64,000 nucleotides of DNA from Phosphoribacter sp037046615 (GCA_037046615.1 JBAOHD010000017.1:186001-250000); one strand, 5' to 3'. Positions 52,874-62,539 are shown, counted from the first letter of the stretch. A program made the numbers and translations. Notes: generated from the letters alone by a model not told the origin.

Positions 52874-54652
52874 CTACTCGTCGCGCCAGGAGCGCCAGAG
52901 TGCGGCATACGCGCCGTCGCGGGCCATGAGTTCGTCGTGGCTTCCGAGTTCGGTGATCTGACCGTCTTCGACCACGCAGACCCGGTCGGCGTCGTGCGCG
53001 GTGTGCAGGCGGTGGGCGATCGCGATGACGGTGCGCCCGGTGACGACGGCCGCGAGCGTCCGCTCGAGGTGGCGGGCGGCCCGAGGGTCGAGCAGTGACG
53101 TGGCCTCGTCGAGGACGAGGGTGTGCGGGTCCGCGAGGACGAGCCGGGCGAGGGCGAGTTGCTGGGCCTGAGCCTCGGTCAGCGCCTGGCCACCCGCGCC
53201 GACCTCGGTCGCGAGCCCATCGGGCAGCTTCGCCGCCCACTCGGTCGCGTCCACCGCAGCCAAGGCATCGCGGAGGTCCTCGTCGCTCGCCGTTGGCCGA
53301 GCAAGCCGGAGGTTGTCGGCGAGAGTGCCGACGAAGACGTGGTGCTCCTGCGTCACGAGCGCGACCTCCCCACGCAACCGGTCGAGGTCGAGGTCGACAA
53401 GGTTGACCCCGCCGACGGTGACCGAGCCGGATGCCGGGCCGTCGACGCCTGCGAGCAATCGTCCGAGCGTGGACTTGCCGGCGCCCGAGGGGCCGACGAT
53501 CGCGAGCCGTTCGCCGGGTCGCACGTCGAGGGACACTCCGTGTAGGACCTCGTGCCCTGAGCGATAGGCGTAGGTGACATCCCGGGCGACGAGGTGGGTG
53601 TCGCGGGGAGCTTCCCCGGTGGGGGACCGGTCGGCAGGGACGTCGGCGATCCCGATGACCCGAGCGAGCGAGGTCGCCCCGATCTGGAGTTCGTCGAGCC
53701 ACATGAGCAACTCGTCGAGCGGCCCGGCGAGCTGTTGGACATACAGGGCGACCGACGTGACGATCCCCGCCGTCGTGGCGCCCTGGGACACGAGCCAGCC
53801 ACCCCAGATGAGGGTGACGGCCACGGGCAGGAGATAAGCGACCTCGACCTGGGGGAACCAGATCGTCCGCAACCGGAGGGTGTACCGCTCGGCGGCGTAG
53901 CTCTCTGTCAGTCCCTCGTCGATGCGCCGCCGACGATGGCCACCGAGCCGCAGGGCGTCGACCGTCCGGGCGCCTTCGACGCTCTCGGTCACGATGCCGT
54001 TGAGCACGGCATACGAGGCCCGCTCGCGAAGGTAACCCTCGGGGGCGTAGCGGAGATACCACCGGGTCGACGCCCAGATCAGGGGGACCCCGACCACGAT
54101 CGCCAGTGCGACCCAGCCGCCGGTCAGGAAAGCCGCCACAGCGGTGACACCGACAGTCACGACCGCGACGAAGATCGCCGGCACCCCGAAGCGCACGACA
54201 TGCGAAAGGGCCTCGACGTCATTGGTCGTGCGGGCCACGAGATCGCCCGTCCCGGCGCGCTCGACCGTCGAGAGGGGGAGTGCCACAACCCGCGTCATGA
54301 ACTCCTCGCGCAACTGCGCGAAGACGCGTTCGCCGAGGCGGAAGGAGGCTCTCCGCGCCGCCCACACGAGGACGGTCTGCGCGACGATGGCCGCGGCCAG
54401 CCACGCGACGAGGCGGTCGAGGGACTCGCCCGCCCGGCCGGCGGTGAGGTCGTCGACGAGCCGCCCGACGACGAAGGGGGCAGCCAAGCCCGCGAGCGCC
54501 GCGACGGCATGGAGGGCCACCACGTGGCCGAAGGGCGCTCGGTAGGTCTGCAGGAGTCCCCGCGCGGCCCGCCTCACCGACGCCATCTCGGCGACCGGGA
54601 GGGTGCGGCGAAACGGATCGACGGGTGGGAGGGTGCCGTGCGGCGCGCTCAC
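52874..54652 (-). CDS. ABC exporter half-transporter, intact Walker A, degenerate signature
   Basis: The 592-residue protein has six helices (about 30-315) and an ATPase domain. Walker A is GPSGAGKST and Walker B is TLVLDEATSLLD, with the H-loop IAIAHRLHT, but the signature reads LTEAQAQQLALAR instead of LSGGQ. It starts with a GTG that overlaps the stop of the partner gene (GTGA). The partner has the reverse defects, so the two form a heterodimer with one working ATP site. The substrate (lipid, peptide or drug) is unknown. Confidence 0.92.
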   Translation of the reverse strand: MSAPHGTLPPVDPFRRTLPVAEMASVRRAARGLLQTYRAPFGHVVALHAVAALAGLAAPFVVGRLVDDLTAGRAGESLDRLVAWLAAAIVAQTVLVWAARRASFRLGERVFAQLREEFMTRVVALPLSTVERAGTGDLVARTTNDVEALSHVVRFGVPAIFVAVVTVGVTAVAAFLTGGWVALAIVVGVPLIWASTRWYLRYAPEGYLRERASYAVLNGIVTESVEGARTVDALRLGGHRRRRIDEGLTESYAAERYTLRLRTIWFPQVEVAYLLPVAVTLIWGGWLVSQGATTAGIVTSVALYVQQLAGPLDELLMWLDELQIGATSLARVIGIADVPADRSPTGEAPRDTHLVARDVTYAYRSGHEVLHGVSLDVRPGERLAIVGPSGAGKSTLGRLLAGVDGPASGSVTVGGVNLVDLDLDRLRGEVALVTQEHHVFVGTLADNLRLARPTASDEDLRDALAAVDATEWAAKLPDGLATEVGAGGQALTEAQAQQLALARLVLADPHTLVLDEATSLLDPRAARHLERTLAAVVTGRTVIAIAHRLHTAHDADRVCVVEDGQITELGSHDELMARDGAYAALWRSWRDE

Positions 54653-56400
54653 GCGGGCACCTCCTCGTGCTCACCGCGGACGACGACGGCACGGTATGCC
54701 GCATCGCCGCGCAGCAGGTCACGGTGTCCGCCGCGCGCGACGACCCGCCCACCGTCGAGGAAGGCCACCTCGTCAGCCACGGACAACACCAGCGGGCTCG
54801 CCGACACGACGACGGTGGTGCGGCCCCGACGATGCTCGGCGAGACGCGCGGCGATGCGAGCCTCGGTGTGAGCGTCGACGGCGCTCGTGGGCTCGACGAG
54901 CACGAGCACCTCTGGCTCGGCGAGGACGGCCCGCGCGAGAGCCAGACGCTGGCGCTGCCCACCGGAAAGGGACCGGCCGCGCTCGTCGATCACGCTGTCC
55001 AGGCCCTCGGGAAGTGCCTCGAGGATGTCGGCGCCGCTCGCGATCTCGAGCGCCGCGAGCAGCCGGTCGTCGTCGTGCCGCCCCCATGGGTCGAGCGCGC
55101 TGCGCAGGCTTCCGGCAAACAGCCGCGGGTCGGTCTCGCTCACGAGGACCCGCGAGCGCACCTCCGGGACCGGCCGCTGCGCCAGGGGTATGCCGTGCAG
55201 GCGCACCTGCTCGAACGCCGCCTGGTCGGCCCCGAACCGCCCGAGCCGGTCGGCGAGCGCCGCAGTCTCCGCTGGGATCGCGGACACGACACCGAGAAAC
55301 GAGCCGGTGCGGACCTGAAGTCCACTGACTCCGTCGGCGAGCACGTCGTCACCGACTGGTCGCAAGGCGCTCTGAGCGTGGGTGGAAGCGGCGGGAGCGC
55401 TGGAGTGGTCGGGTGGCACCCGCAAGACGGCGACGATCTTGCCGGCGGCGATGAAGGACTTCGTCGCGCGGTCGACGAACTCGGTCGCGGTGCGCAAGGG
55501 CAGGACGAGGAAGGCCGAATAGCCGTAGAAGGCCACCAGCTGGCCCGGGGTGATGCGACCGTCGATGGCGAACCGGCCGCCGAGCCAGGTCACGAGCACC
55601 ACGAAGATCCCCGGGAGGAGGATCTGGGCGGCGTCAAGGGTGGCCTGCATGCCGGCAACCCGAAAACCGCTGTCGCGCACGGCGGTCGACTGTGCGGCAT
55701 ACCGGCGCAGGAAGGTCTGCTCGCCCCCGATGCCGCGCAGGACGCGCAGGCCGGCCACGGTGTCTGCCCCGAGCCCGATGAGGCGACCGGACTCCTCGCG
55801 CTGGCGCGATTGCCTCCGGTGGAGCGGACGGACGACGAAGGTGAGCGCGGCGACGAGGAGCGGCACGCCGATGAGCACGACGAGGCCGAGCTCGGTCGAG
55901 GCTCCCAGGAGGATGCCGGCCACGACGCCGAAGGAGACGACCGCTCCGGAGAAGCGTGCGGTGACGTCGTAGAGGCCGCCCAGACGCATCGCGTCGTTGG
56001 CGACGGCAGCGACAACTTCACCGGTCGGGATGGTGCGGGGGAGAGCAGCCCCGGTGTCGGCGGCCTTCCAGCCGATGAGTTGGATCGCCCGGAAGGCGGC
56101 GGTCAGCCAGTTGCTGACGGCCATGCGGTGTCGCAGGGTCCCTGAGACGGCGATTGTGACCCCGAGCAGAGCAAGGATGCCGCCCCAGCGCCACAATGCC
56201 GCGCGGTCGCCCGCGACGATGCCCTCGTCGATCGCGCGGGCGATGGTCGCCGGGATGAGCGCCTGGCTGACCATCCACAGGACGCCGAAGACCATGCCTG
56301 CCGCAAGGGTGGTCCACTGTCCGCGCGCGACCCACCACAGGAACGCCCTGGCCGTCGTGACCGGGGGCGTCCCTGGATTGTCGAACGGGAGAACGCGCAC
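54649..56400 (-). CDS. ABC exporter half-transporter, degenerate Walker motifs, intact signature
   Basis: The 583-residue protein has six helices (about 20-300) and an ATPase domain in which Walker A is replaced by GVVSAIPAETAALADRLGRF (no GKS/T) and Walker B reads LVLVEPTSAVD (Val for the Mg-binding Asp). The signature SLSGGQRQRLALARAVLAEP is perfect. It therefore supplies the signature to the ATP site of its partner and contributes a dead site of its own. It is the first gene of the pair. It is divergent from SURF1 by 74 bases. Confidence 0.92.
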   Translation of the reverse strand: MRVLPFDNPGTPPVTTARAFLWWVARGQWTTLAAGMVFGVLWMVSQALIPATIARAIDEGIVAGDRAALWRWGGILALLGVTIAVSGTLRHRMAVSNWLTAAFRAIQLIGWKAADTGAALPRTIPTGEVVAAVANDAMRLGGLYDVTARFSGAVVSFGVVAGILLGASTELGLVVLIGVPLLVAALTFVVRPLHRRQSRQREESGRLIGLGADTVAGLRVLRGIGGEQTFLRRYAAQSTAVRDSGFRVAGMQATLDAAQILLPGIFVVLVTWLGGRFAIDGRITPGQLVAFYGYSAFLVLPLRTATEFVDRATKSFIAAGKIVAVLRVPPDHSSAPAASTHAQSALRPVGDDVLADGVSGLQVRTGSFLGVVSAIPAETAALADRLGRFGADQAAFEQVRLHGIPLAQRPVPEVRSRVLVSETDPRLFAGSLRSALDPWGRHDDDRLLAALEIASGADILEALPEGLDSVIDERGRSLSGGQRQRLALARAVLAEPEVLVLVEPTSAVDAHTEARIAARLAEHRRGRTTVVVSASPLVLSVADEVAFLDGGRVVARGGHRDLLRGDAAYRAVVVRGEHEEVPA

Positions 56401-56462
56401 AACGGTCCAGGCTATGTCGGCCGACGGGTCACCGCGACCGATTTCCGGCGTGGGGGGCCGGG

Positions 56463-56468
56463 TACCCT
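56463..56468 (+). promoter_or_regulatory. -10 element for leaderless SURF1 mRNA
   Basis: TACCCT, six bases (GAAGCC), then GTG at 56475. Confidence 0.5.
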
Positions 56469-56474
56469 GAAGCC

Positions 56475-57278
56475 GTGCTCAGGACGATCGGCAAACCCAA
56501 GTGGCTGGGCCTCCTGGCAGCCGTCCTGATCGTGGGTTACGGCTTCGTCGTGCTGGGTCTGTGGCAGATGAATGTCGCCCGCGAGGACGCCGAGCAGCAG
56601 GCCATCCGCGAGGCGGCCGAGCGCCCGATCGTGCAACTCGACCAGGTCATGCCACCCCACGCCGCTTTCCCGACCGACGGGTCCAATCGTCGGGTGACGG
56701 TCTCCGGGCATTACGAACCCGTGCGGCAAGTCCTCGTCGTCGATCGTCGTCTGCGCGGCCAGACCGGCTGGTGGGTCGTCGTCCCGTTTGTCGTCGACTC
56801 GACCGGGGCGAGGATCCCCATCGTGCGCGGCTTCGTCGCGACCGCCGGCGGGCGTCTCCCGGTGACGAGCGAGACAGTGACGATCACGGGAAGCCTCGCA
56901 CCAAGTGAGTCGCCCACGCCGTCCAAGAAGGTGCTCGGACCGGGGGAAATCGGGTCGGTCGACGTCCCGGCGCTGCTCAACTCGTGGGGTGGCGAGATCT
57001 ATAACGGCTTCCTCTTCGCCGTCGAGGAGTCACCCACCCCATCCGATGTCGGGGCGGCCGGGGCAGCAGCCTCCGGCGGCATGGAGCGGGTGCCCCCACC
57101 CGATCTGCCCTCGGGCGTCACCTTGCGTAATGCGGCATACGCCCTGCAGTGGTGGATCTTTGCGGTCTTCGCGCTCTGGATGTGGTGGAAGATGGTCCGA
57201 GACGATCACCGGCGTAGCCTGATCTCCGCCGAACACGACGATCGTGCAGTTGCGCCCGACCAAGGAGTCCCCGCGTGA
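56475..57278 (+). CDS. SURF1-family cytochrome oxidase assembly protein
   Basis: SURF1 helps insert haem a into cytochrome c oxidase. The 267-residue protein has the two-helix layout: an N-terminal helix (WLGLLAAVLIVGYGFVVLGL) leading into WQMNVAREDAEQQA, an external domain with RRVTVSGHYEPVRQVLVVDR and GWWVVVPFVVDSTGARIPIV RGF split here by description, and a C-terminal helix (LQWWIFAVFALWMWWKMVRD). It is followed with a 4-bp overlap by DUF3817 and then guaA, a usual actinobacterial order. Confidence 0.9.
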   Translation: MLRTIGKPKWLGLLAAVLIVGYGFVVLGLWQMNVAREDAEQQAIREAAERPIVQLDQVMPPHAAFPTDGSNRRVTVSGHYEPVRQVLVVDRRLRGQTGWWVVVPFVVDSTGARIPIVRGFVATAGGRLPVTSETVTITGSLAPSESPTPSKKVLGPGEIGSVDVPALLNSWGGEIYNGFLFAVEESPTPSDVGAAGAAASGGMERVPPPDLPSGVTLRNAAYALQWWIFAVFALWMWWKMVRDDHRRSLISAEHDDRAVAPDQGVPA

Positions 57279-57625
57279 GCATGTACCCCACGACCATGGC
57301 CAAGCCCCTGGCGATCCGCAAAGCCCTGGGCATCTACCGGGTCATGGCGGTCGTGGCCGGCATCGCGCTGTTCATCCTTGTCGTCGAGATGATCATGAAG
57401 TACGGCATGAGCCAGAAGAACTTCTTCACCGACAACTGGTCCTACATCCACGGGTTCATCTACATGGCGTATGCCGCGGCGATCGCCAACCTCGGCCTCA
57501 AGAGCGCGTGGGGGGTCAAGCGGATCGTCCTGCACCTGTTGTCCGGTTTCGTGCCGCTCGTGCCGTTCTTCGCCGAGCGCCGCGTCACCGCGGAGACCAA
57601 CGCCATCCTCGCTCGCGTCTACTGA
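57275..57625 (+). CDS. DUF3817 membrane protein
   Basis: The 116 residues have three helices (YRVMAVVAGIALFILVVEMI; SYIHGFIYMAYAAAIANLGL; RIVLHLLSGFVPLVPFFAER). DUF3817 proteins resemble part of the membrane domains near guaA or SURF1 in actinobacteria; function is unknown. HGFIYMAY may be a conserved polar site. GTGA overlap with SURF1 and a 7-base gap to guaA place it in one transcript. Confidence 0.88.
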   Translation: MSMYPTTMAKPLAIRKALGIYRVMAVVAGIALFILVVEMIMKYGMSQKNFFTDNWSYIHGFIYMAYAAAIANLGLKSAWGVKRIVLHLLSGFVPLVPFFAERRVTAETNAILARVY

Positions 57626-57632
57626 GCCTGCC

Positions 57633-59212
57633 ATGACCGAGACGCTCGTTGCCCGTCCCGTCCTCGTCGTCGACTTCGGCGCGCAATACGCGCAACTCAT
57701 CGCGCGCCGGGTGCGTGAGGCCAAGGTCTACAGCGAGGTCGTGCCGCACACCATGCCGGTCGCGGCGATGCTCGCCAAAGACCCTGCCGCCGTGATCCTT
57801 TCGGGCGGTCCGGCCAGCGTGTATGCCGCGGGCGCGCCGTCCCTGGACCCCGCCTTGTTGGCTGCCGGGGTGCCGGTGTTTGGGATGTGTTACGGCTTCC
57901 AGGCCATGTCCCACGCGCTTGGGGGCACCGTGGCGGCGACGGGCACGGGCGAATACGGCCAGACGCCGGCGCAGATTATCGACACCGCCTCGACCTTGTT
58001 CGCCGGACAACCGGCCGAGCAGACGGTGTGGATGTCGCACGGTGACTCGGTCACGGCGGCACCGGCAGGCATGTCGGTCACCGCGGTGACCGAGGGCGCC
58101 CCGGTCGCGGCGATCGAAGACGACGAGCGTCGGCTCTACGGCGTCCAATGGCATCCGGAGGTGCTGCACACGGCATACGGGCAGCGGGTGCTGGAGAACT
58201 TCCTCTGGCGCGGGGCGGGTTTGGCCCCAGACTGGACCGCCGCGAATGTCGTCGAGGAACTCGTCGAGTCGGTGCGGGCTCAGGTGGGCGACGGTCGGGT
58301 GCTCTGTGCGCTCTCGGGCGGGGTCGACTCGTCGGTCGCGGCGGCACTCGTGCAGCGGGCCGTTGGTGACCAACTCACGTGCGTCTTCGTCGACCATGGC
58401 CTGCTTCGCGACGGCGAGCCCGAGGCTGTGGAGCAGGAGTTCGTCGCAGCCACCGGCGTGCGCCTGGTCGTCGTCGACGCCCGCGAGCGGTTCTTGAGCG
58501 CGCTGGCAGGTGTCAGCGATCCGGAGACCAAGCGCAAAATCATTGGGCGGGAGTTCATCCGGGTCTTCGAGCAAGCGGCGAGAGACCTCGTGGGGACGGC
58601 CGAGGCTGACGGCCACCCGATCGAATACCTCGTCCAGGGCACGCTCTATCCCGACGTCGTCGAATCCGGCGGCGGTGAGGGGGCAGCCAATATCAAGTCC
58701 CACCACAATGTCGGCGGGCTCCCCGAAGACCTCCAGTTCACCTTGGTCGAGCCGCTCAGGTCGTTGTTCAAAGACGAGGTCCGCGCGGTCGGGCTCGAAC
58801 TCGGCGTGCCGGAGCAGATCGTGTGGCGGCAGCCGTTCCCCGGGCCGGGGCTCGCCGTGCGGATCATCGGAGCCGTCGATGCCGAGCGGCTGGCGGTGTT
58901 GCGCCAGGCAGACGCCATCGTGCGCGCCGAGCTCGACGGCCGCCGGGCTGGACCGGTCGATCTGGCAGTGCCCGGTCGTGTTGCTCGCCGACGTGAGGTC
59001 GGTCGGCGTGCAGGGAGACGGCCGCACCTACGGCCACCCGATCGTCCTGCGACCGGTCACGAGCGAAGACGCGATGACCGCGGACTGGACGCGGGTGCCC
59101 TATGACGTGCTTGGCTCAGATCTCGACGAGGATCACCAACGAGGTCACAGACGTCAACCGGGTGGTGCTCGACGTCACGAGCAAGCCCCCGGGCACCATC
59201 GAGTGGGAGTAG
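57633..59212 (+). CDS. guaA: GMP synthase (glutamine-hydrolysing) GuaA, two frameshifts
   Basis: GuaA aminates XMP to GMP, completing the pathway from guaB. The glutaminase domain (1-200) has VFGMCYGFQAMSHALGG (nucleophile Cys) and GVQWHPEVLHT; the ATP pyrophosphatase loop is CALSGGVDSSVAAALVQ; SHHNVGGLPEDLQFTLVEPL and PFPGPGLAVRIIGAV follow. The frame breaks near 58947, resuming with DRSIWQCPVVLLADVRSVGV, and again near 59112, resuming with ISTRITNEVTDVNRVVLDVT and ending TIEWE, the family C-terminus. The joined length of about 525 is normal. Both breaks look like single-base insertions. Confidence 0.95.
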
Positions 59213-59215
59213 CGC

Positions 59216-59662
59216 TCAGCGACCTGAGCTGAGCGCCCCGAGCACGGTTATTGCGAGGATGACGAGCGCCGGCACGGCGAAAAGCGTGACGAAGCACCCG
59301 AGACCGCGGCGCTTCTGAGGCACGTGCCCCAGGGACCCTGGGAAGAAGGTCATCCACGGCATTGCGTAGTGGCGCTCGACCACGCCACCGGCGGGCACCT
59401 CGAGCCGCTCCTGCGCCACGCCGTACTGCCAGGCCCATTGGCAGTGGATGTGGAGGTCGTTGACGCCGGCCCAGACCTGCAGGTCGTTGGCGCCGTACGT
59501 GACCGGGATGGCGTGACCGTTGATCCGCACCGTCGGCACGACGAGGTTGGCCCACTGCGACCCCTGCAGGTGAAGGCGCAGCCATCCGGTCGCGGCGGGG
59601 TGAGCTGGCGGTTGAGGTGGGCCGGGTTGCCAGTCCTGCTGCCACTGTGGGGATTGCGTCAT
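59216..59662 (-). CDS. Uncharacterised C-terminally anchored protein
   Basis: The 148 residues have a Pro/Gln-rich start (QWQQDWQPGPPQPPAHPAAT), a beta-rich domain (WLRLHLQGSQWANLVVPTVR; INGHAIPVTYGANDLQVWAG) and a C-terminal helix (CFVTLFAVPALVILAITVLG). The middle resembles proteins that read 'wsxPxVrvnGxxvxxxyGxn' in actinobacteria, but I cannot name the family. It is convergent with guaA and divergent from murT. Confidence 0.7.
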   Translation of the reverse strand: MTQSPQWQQDWQPGPPQPPAHPAATGWLRLHLQGSQWANLVVPTVRINGHAIPVTYGANDLQVWAGVNDLHIHCQWAWQYGVAQERLEVPAGGVVERHYAMPWMTFFPGSLGHVPQKRRGLGCFVTLFAVPALVILAITVLGALSSGR

Positions 59663-59694
59663 GCGTGAATCCTAGAAGCCATGCGTGAGAGGGC

Positions 59695-59700
59695 TAGGGT
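59695..59700 (+). promoter_or_regulatory. -10 element for leaderless murT mRNA
   Basis: TAGGGT, six bases (TGTCCA), then GTG at 59707. Confidence 0.5.
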
Positions 59701-59706
59701 TGTCCA

Positions 59707-61010
59707 GTGCTCAGGACCACGGCTGCGATCGTCGCCGGCAAGGCGGCCCGGCTCGCTGCCCGGCGGCGTGGCGGGGGCGGATCGGCCTTCCCGGGCCTCG
59801 TCGCCGAGCGGGTGGACCCACGGTTCCTCGCCCACACCCTCGACCGGCTGCCCGACGGCATCGTGGTCGTGTCCGGCACCAACGGCAAGACGACGACGAC
59901 CAAGATGCTCGCCGCAGTCATCGCCGCCCACGGCAAGAAGGTGTTCACCAACCCCACGGGGAGCAACTTCACCCGCGGGGTCATCTCATCGATGCTCCCC
60001 GAGATCCGGGTCAATGGTCGCCTCGAAGCCGACATCGCCGTGCTGGAACTCGACGAGTGGCATGCCCTGCAGTTTGCCGACGTCGTCGCTCCGACCCACG
60101 CGTTGCTGCTCAACGTCGCTCGTGACCAGCTTGACCGGTTCGCCGAAATCGACACGACGGCAAGGCTGTTGGCCCAGCTCGCGGCGAAGACCACCCGGTG
60201 CGTCGTGCTCAACCGCGACGACACCTTCGTCGCGAAAATCGCCGCCGACGTGGGGGGGCTCGACGTTCGGTACTTCGGCACCGACCCCCAGGCGCTCGAC
60301 CGGGTCCCGTCTGCTGCAGGAGGCCGATGTCCGCTCCTGCGATGACTTCACTCCGCCGCAACCCACACCTCGCGACGGGCTGCTCCACCGACACGACGCA
60401 CGATCGTTCTCGGTCAGGTTCGGTGAGCAGATCCTCGGCGACGTCGAGCCTCCAGCAGCGTGGGCTCGCTGCGATGATCAACGCGACAGCCGCCGTGACC
60501 ATGGCCAAGGCCGTCCTCGGAGAGTCGTTCCACAAGGGCATCGCGGCCGCTGCCTTACGCGAGGTCATGCCCCCCTTCGGCCGCGGTGAGGTCATCGACG
60601 CCGACGGCGCGCCGCTTGAGCTCGTCCTGGTCAAAAACCCTGCCGGCTTCACCGTCGCCCTCGAGACCTATGGCGACGACCCCGTCACGACGATGATCGC
60701 CATCAATGACGATTACGCCGACGGCCAGGACGTCTCGTGGCTCTACGACGTGTCCTTCGCCTCCCTCCGGCCATCGGGCGTCGCGCTCGTGAGCGGCGTC
60801 CGGGCCTACGACATGGCGCTGCGCCTCGATTACGACGATGTCGCCGTGGCCGAGATCGAGCTGGACCTCGACGCCGCGCTGGGGCGGTTCCTCACGGCAT
60901 ACGCGGGTCGTCCCACCCGGATCTTCTGCACCTATACCGCGATGATGGCTCTTCGCCGCACTCTGGCAGCGCGTTTCGGGCTGCCTGACTTCGGGGAGGA
61001 GGGCGCGTGA
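59707..61010 (+). CDS. murT: Lipid II isoglutaminyl synthase, MurT subunit, two frameshifts
   Basis: MurT, with GatD, amidates D-Glu of lipid II to D-isoglutamine. The ATP loop of the Mur-ligase fold is VVSGTNGKTTTTKMLAAVIA; TNPTGSNFTRGVISSML and LELDEWHALQFADVVAPTHA follow. The frame breaks near 60303 and resumes with LLQEADVRSCDDFTPPQPTP, breaks near 60451 and resumes with LQQRGLAAMINATAAVTMAK, then reaches VMPPFGRGEVIDADGAPLEL and the MurT C-terminal domain (DDYADGQDVSWLYDVSF). The CxxC pairs of the zinc ribbon in staphylococcal and streptococcal MurT are not visible. GTG start; 4-bp overlap with gatD. Confidence 0.93.
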
Positions 61011-61738
61011 CGAGCAAGGGTGAGATCCACCTCGTGCACCTCTATCCGCGGGAGATGTCGATCTATGGCGACCTCGGCAACACGCGCTGTCTCGCGTCCC
61101 GGATCCGGCGGCACGGCTATGCCTGCGTCGTCCGCGACCACCACCCGGGTATGCCGTTCCCCGAGACCGCGCATCTGCTCGTCGGAGGGGGAGGCCAGGA
61201 CTCCGGCCAGACTCGCGTCGAGGAGGACGTGCGCGTGATCGGGCCGCGTCTGCGCAGCTTGGCTGCTGACGGCGCAGCGATGCTCATGATCTGCGGGATG
61301 TATCAGATGTTCGGTCACACCTTCATCACTCATGAGGGTGTGGAGGTCGAGGGGGTGGGGATCCTCGATGTCACAACTCGTGGCCTGTCCCGGCGGATGA
61401 TCGGTGGCGTCGTCCTCGACACGGCGTTCGGTCAGGTCGTGGGTTTCGAAAATCACTCTGGTGCAACAGTTTTAGCGCCCGGTCAGGAGCCTTTCGGCAC
61501 GGTGACCGTTGGGCACGGCAACGACGGTGCGAGCGGCACGGAGGGGGCTCGCTCGGGCAATGTCATCGGGTCATATCTGCATGGGCCGCTCCTACCGGCC
61601 AATCCCGCCGTCGCCGATGCCCTCATCGCGGCAGCCGTCGAGCGCGCCACGGGCCGCGCCTTCGAGTCCGAGATCCTCGACGACAGTCTTGCGACCGAGG
61701 CTCGCACCCGTCAGATTGCCCGGCTCCTGCGCCGCTGA
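61007..61738 (+). CDS. gatD: Lipid II isoglutaminyl synthase, GatD glutamine amidotransferase subunit
   Basis: GatD supplies ammonia to MurT. The 243-residue class I amidotransferase has IHLVHLYPREMSIYGDLGNT, LLVGGGGQDSGQ, the nucleophile region MLMICGMYQMFG (Cys) and FENHSGATVLAPGQEPFG, with the late His in VIGSYLHGPLLPANP. It overlaps murT by 4 bases (GTGA). The enzyme pair acts at the membrane on lipid II. Confidence 0.94.
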   Translation: MTSKGEIHLVHLYPREMSIYGDLGNTRCLASRIRRHGYACVVRDHHPGMPFPETAHLLVGGGGQDSGQTRVEEDVRVIGPRLRSLAADGAAMLMICGMYQMFGHTFITHEGVEVEGVGILDVTTRGLSRRMIGGVVLDTAFGQVVGFENHSGATVLAPGQEPFGTVTVGHGNDGASGTEGARSGNVIGSYLHGPLLPANPAVADALIAAAVERATGRAFESEILDDSLATEARTRQIARLLRR

Positions 61739-61775
61739 CCAGCTGCTCGCTAGCTGCTGACTAGCTGCTGACTAG
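61738..61775. repeat. 11-bp tandem repeat between gatD and the PIG-L gene
   Basis: CTAGCTGCTGA occurs twice (61750-61760, 61761-61771), preceded by a degenerate unit and followed by CTAG. The array fills the gap between convergent genes and supplies the stop codon of the PIG-L gene. Confidence 0.75.
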
Positions 61776-62539
61776 TCGAGCCCGGCGAAGAGGTCGTCGC
61801 TCACCGGGCCACCCGGTGATGACGGATCGCTGAACCGCTCGGTGCCGAGGTAAGCCGCGAACACCCGGCGAGGGAGTCGGGTGACGAGGTCGATATTCCG
61901 CGGCACCCGAGAGTCGCTCACCAGCTGTGACCGGTGAGCCCGCATGGCCGCCCGCTTGGCGTCGAGGTGATCCCGGACGTCGATGACGTGGGTCACCGGC
62001 GGCAGTGACTCCAGGGTGACCCCTGCCGGCTTCATGAGGCGCGCGATGCGAGGCGAGACCCGCGCTTCGAGCACCCGCGCAGTCCCGGCCAACTCCGCGG
62101 CCGCAGCTCCGACGCGATGGACCATCGCGTGATCGGGGTGGCCGTAGCCGCCGTTGCGGTCATAACTCAGCAGGACGTCGACCGACTCCTCCTGCAGGAA
62201 TGCCGCCAGTCGCGCCGCCGCCTCCTCGACCGGCACGTCGACGAACCGGCGCTGACCAGCCCGGGCGCCGTCCGCACTGTCGCCGAGGCCACTGTCGGCA
62301 TAGCCCAACCACTCGACACGTGCCGCCCCGAGCACCTCGGCGCTGTCGCGCAACTCTCGCACCCGGATGCGGCCCAACTCGCGCCGGGGGAACATCCGGG
62401 ACGTCATCCCCAGGCCACCGTCGGTGGCGACGACGAGCACCACCCGGTGCCCCGCGGCGGTCGCCTTGGCGATGCTGCCGCCGGTGAGGAGGGCTTCGTC
62501 GTCGGGGTGGGCGTGGAAGGCCAGCACGGTGCGACTCAT
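61772..62539 (-). CDS. PIG-L/LmbE-family deacetylase
   Basis: The 255-residue zinc enzyme has VLAFHAHPDDEALLTGGSIA at its N-terminus and YDRNGGYGHPDHAMVHRVG further on, the two metal motifs. Relatives remove acetyl groups from GlcNAc derivatives (MshB in mycothiol synthesis, GlcNAc-PI deacetylase). Its length and the RRELGRIRVRELRDSAEVLG block are close to MshB-like or uncharacterised PIG-L proteins; Mca at 9.1 kb is a separate paralogue. I chose the ATG at 62539; the upstream frame is not conserved. It is divergent from the glycosyltransferase. Confidence 0.85.
   Translation of the reverse strand: MSRTVLAFHAHPDDEALLTGGSIAKATAAGHRVVLVVATDGGLGMTSRMFPRRELGRIRVRELRDSAEVLGAARVEWLGYADSGLGDSADGARAGQRRFVDVPVEEAAARLAAFLQEESVDVLLSYDRNGGYGHPDHAMVHRVGAAAAELAGTARVLEARVSPRIARLMKPAGVTLESLPPVTHVIDVRDHLDAKRAAMRAHRSQLVSDSRVPRNIDLVTRLPRRVFAAYLGTERFSDPSSPGGPVSDDLFAGLD

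Noticed and set aside
53594..56145. Long plus-strand frames opposite the ABC exporter genes
   Set aside because: Antisense to clear transporter domains, with no hydrophobic or catalytic pattern of their own.
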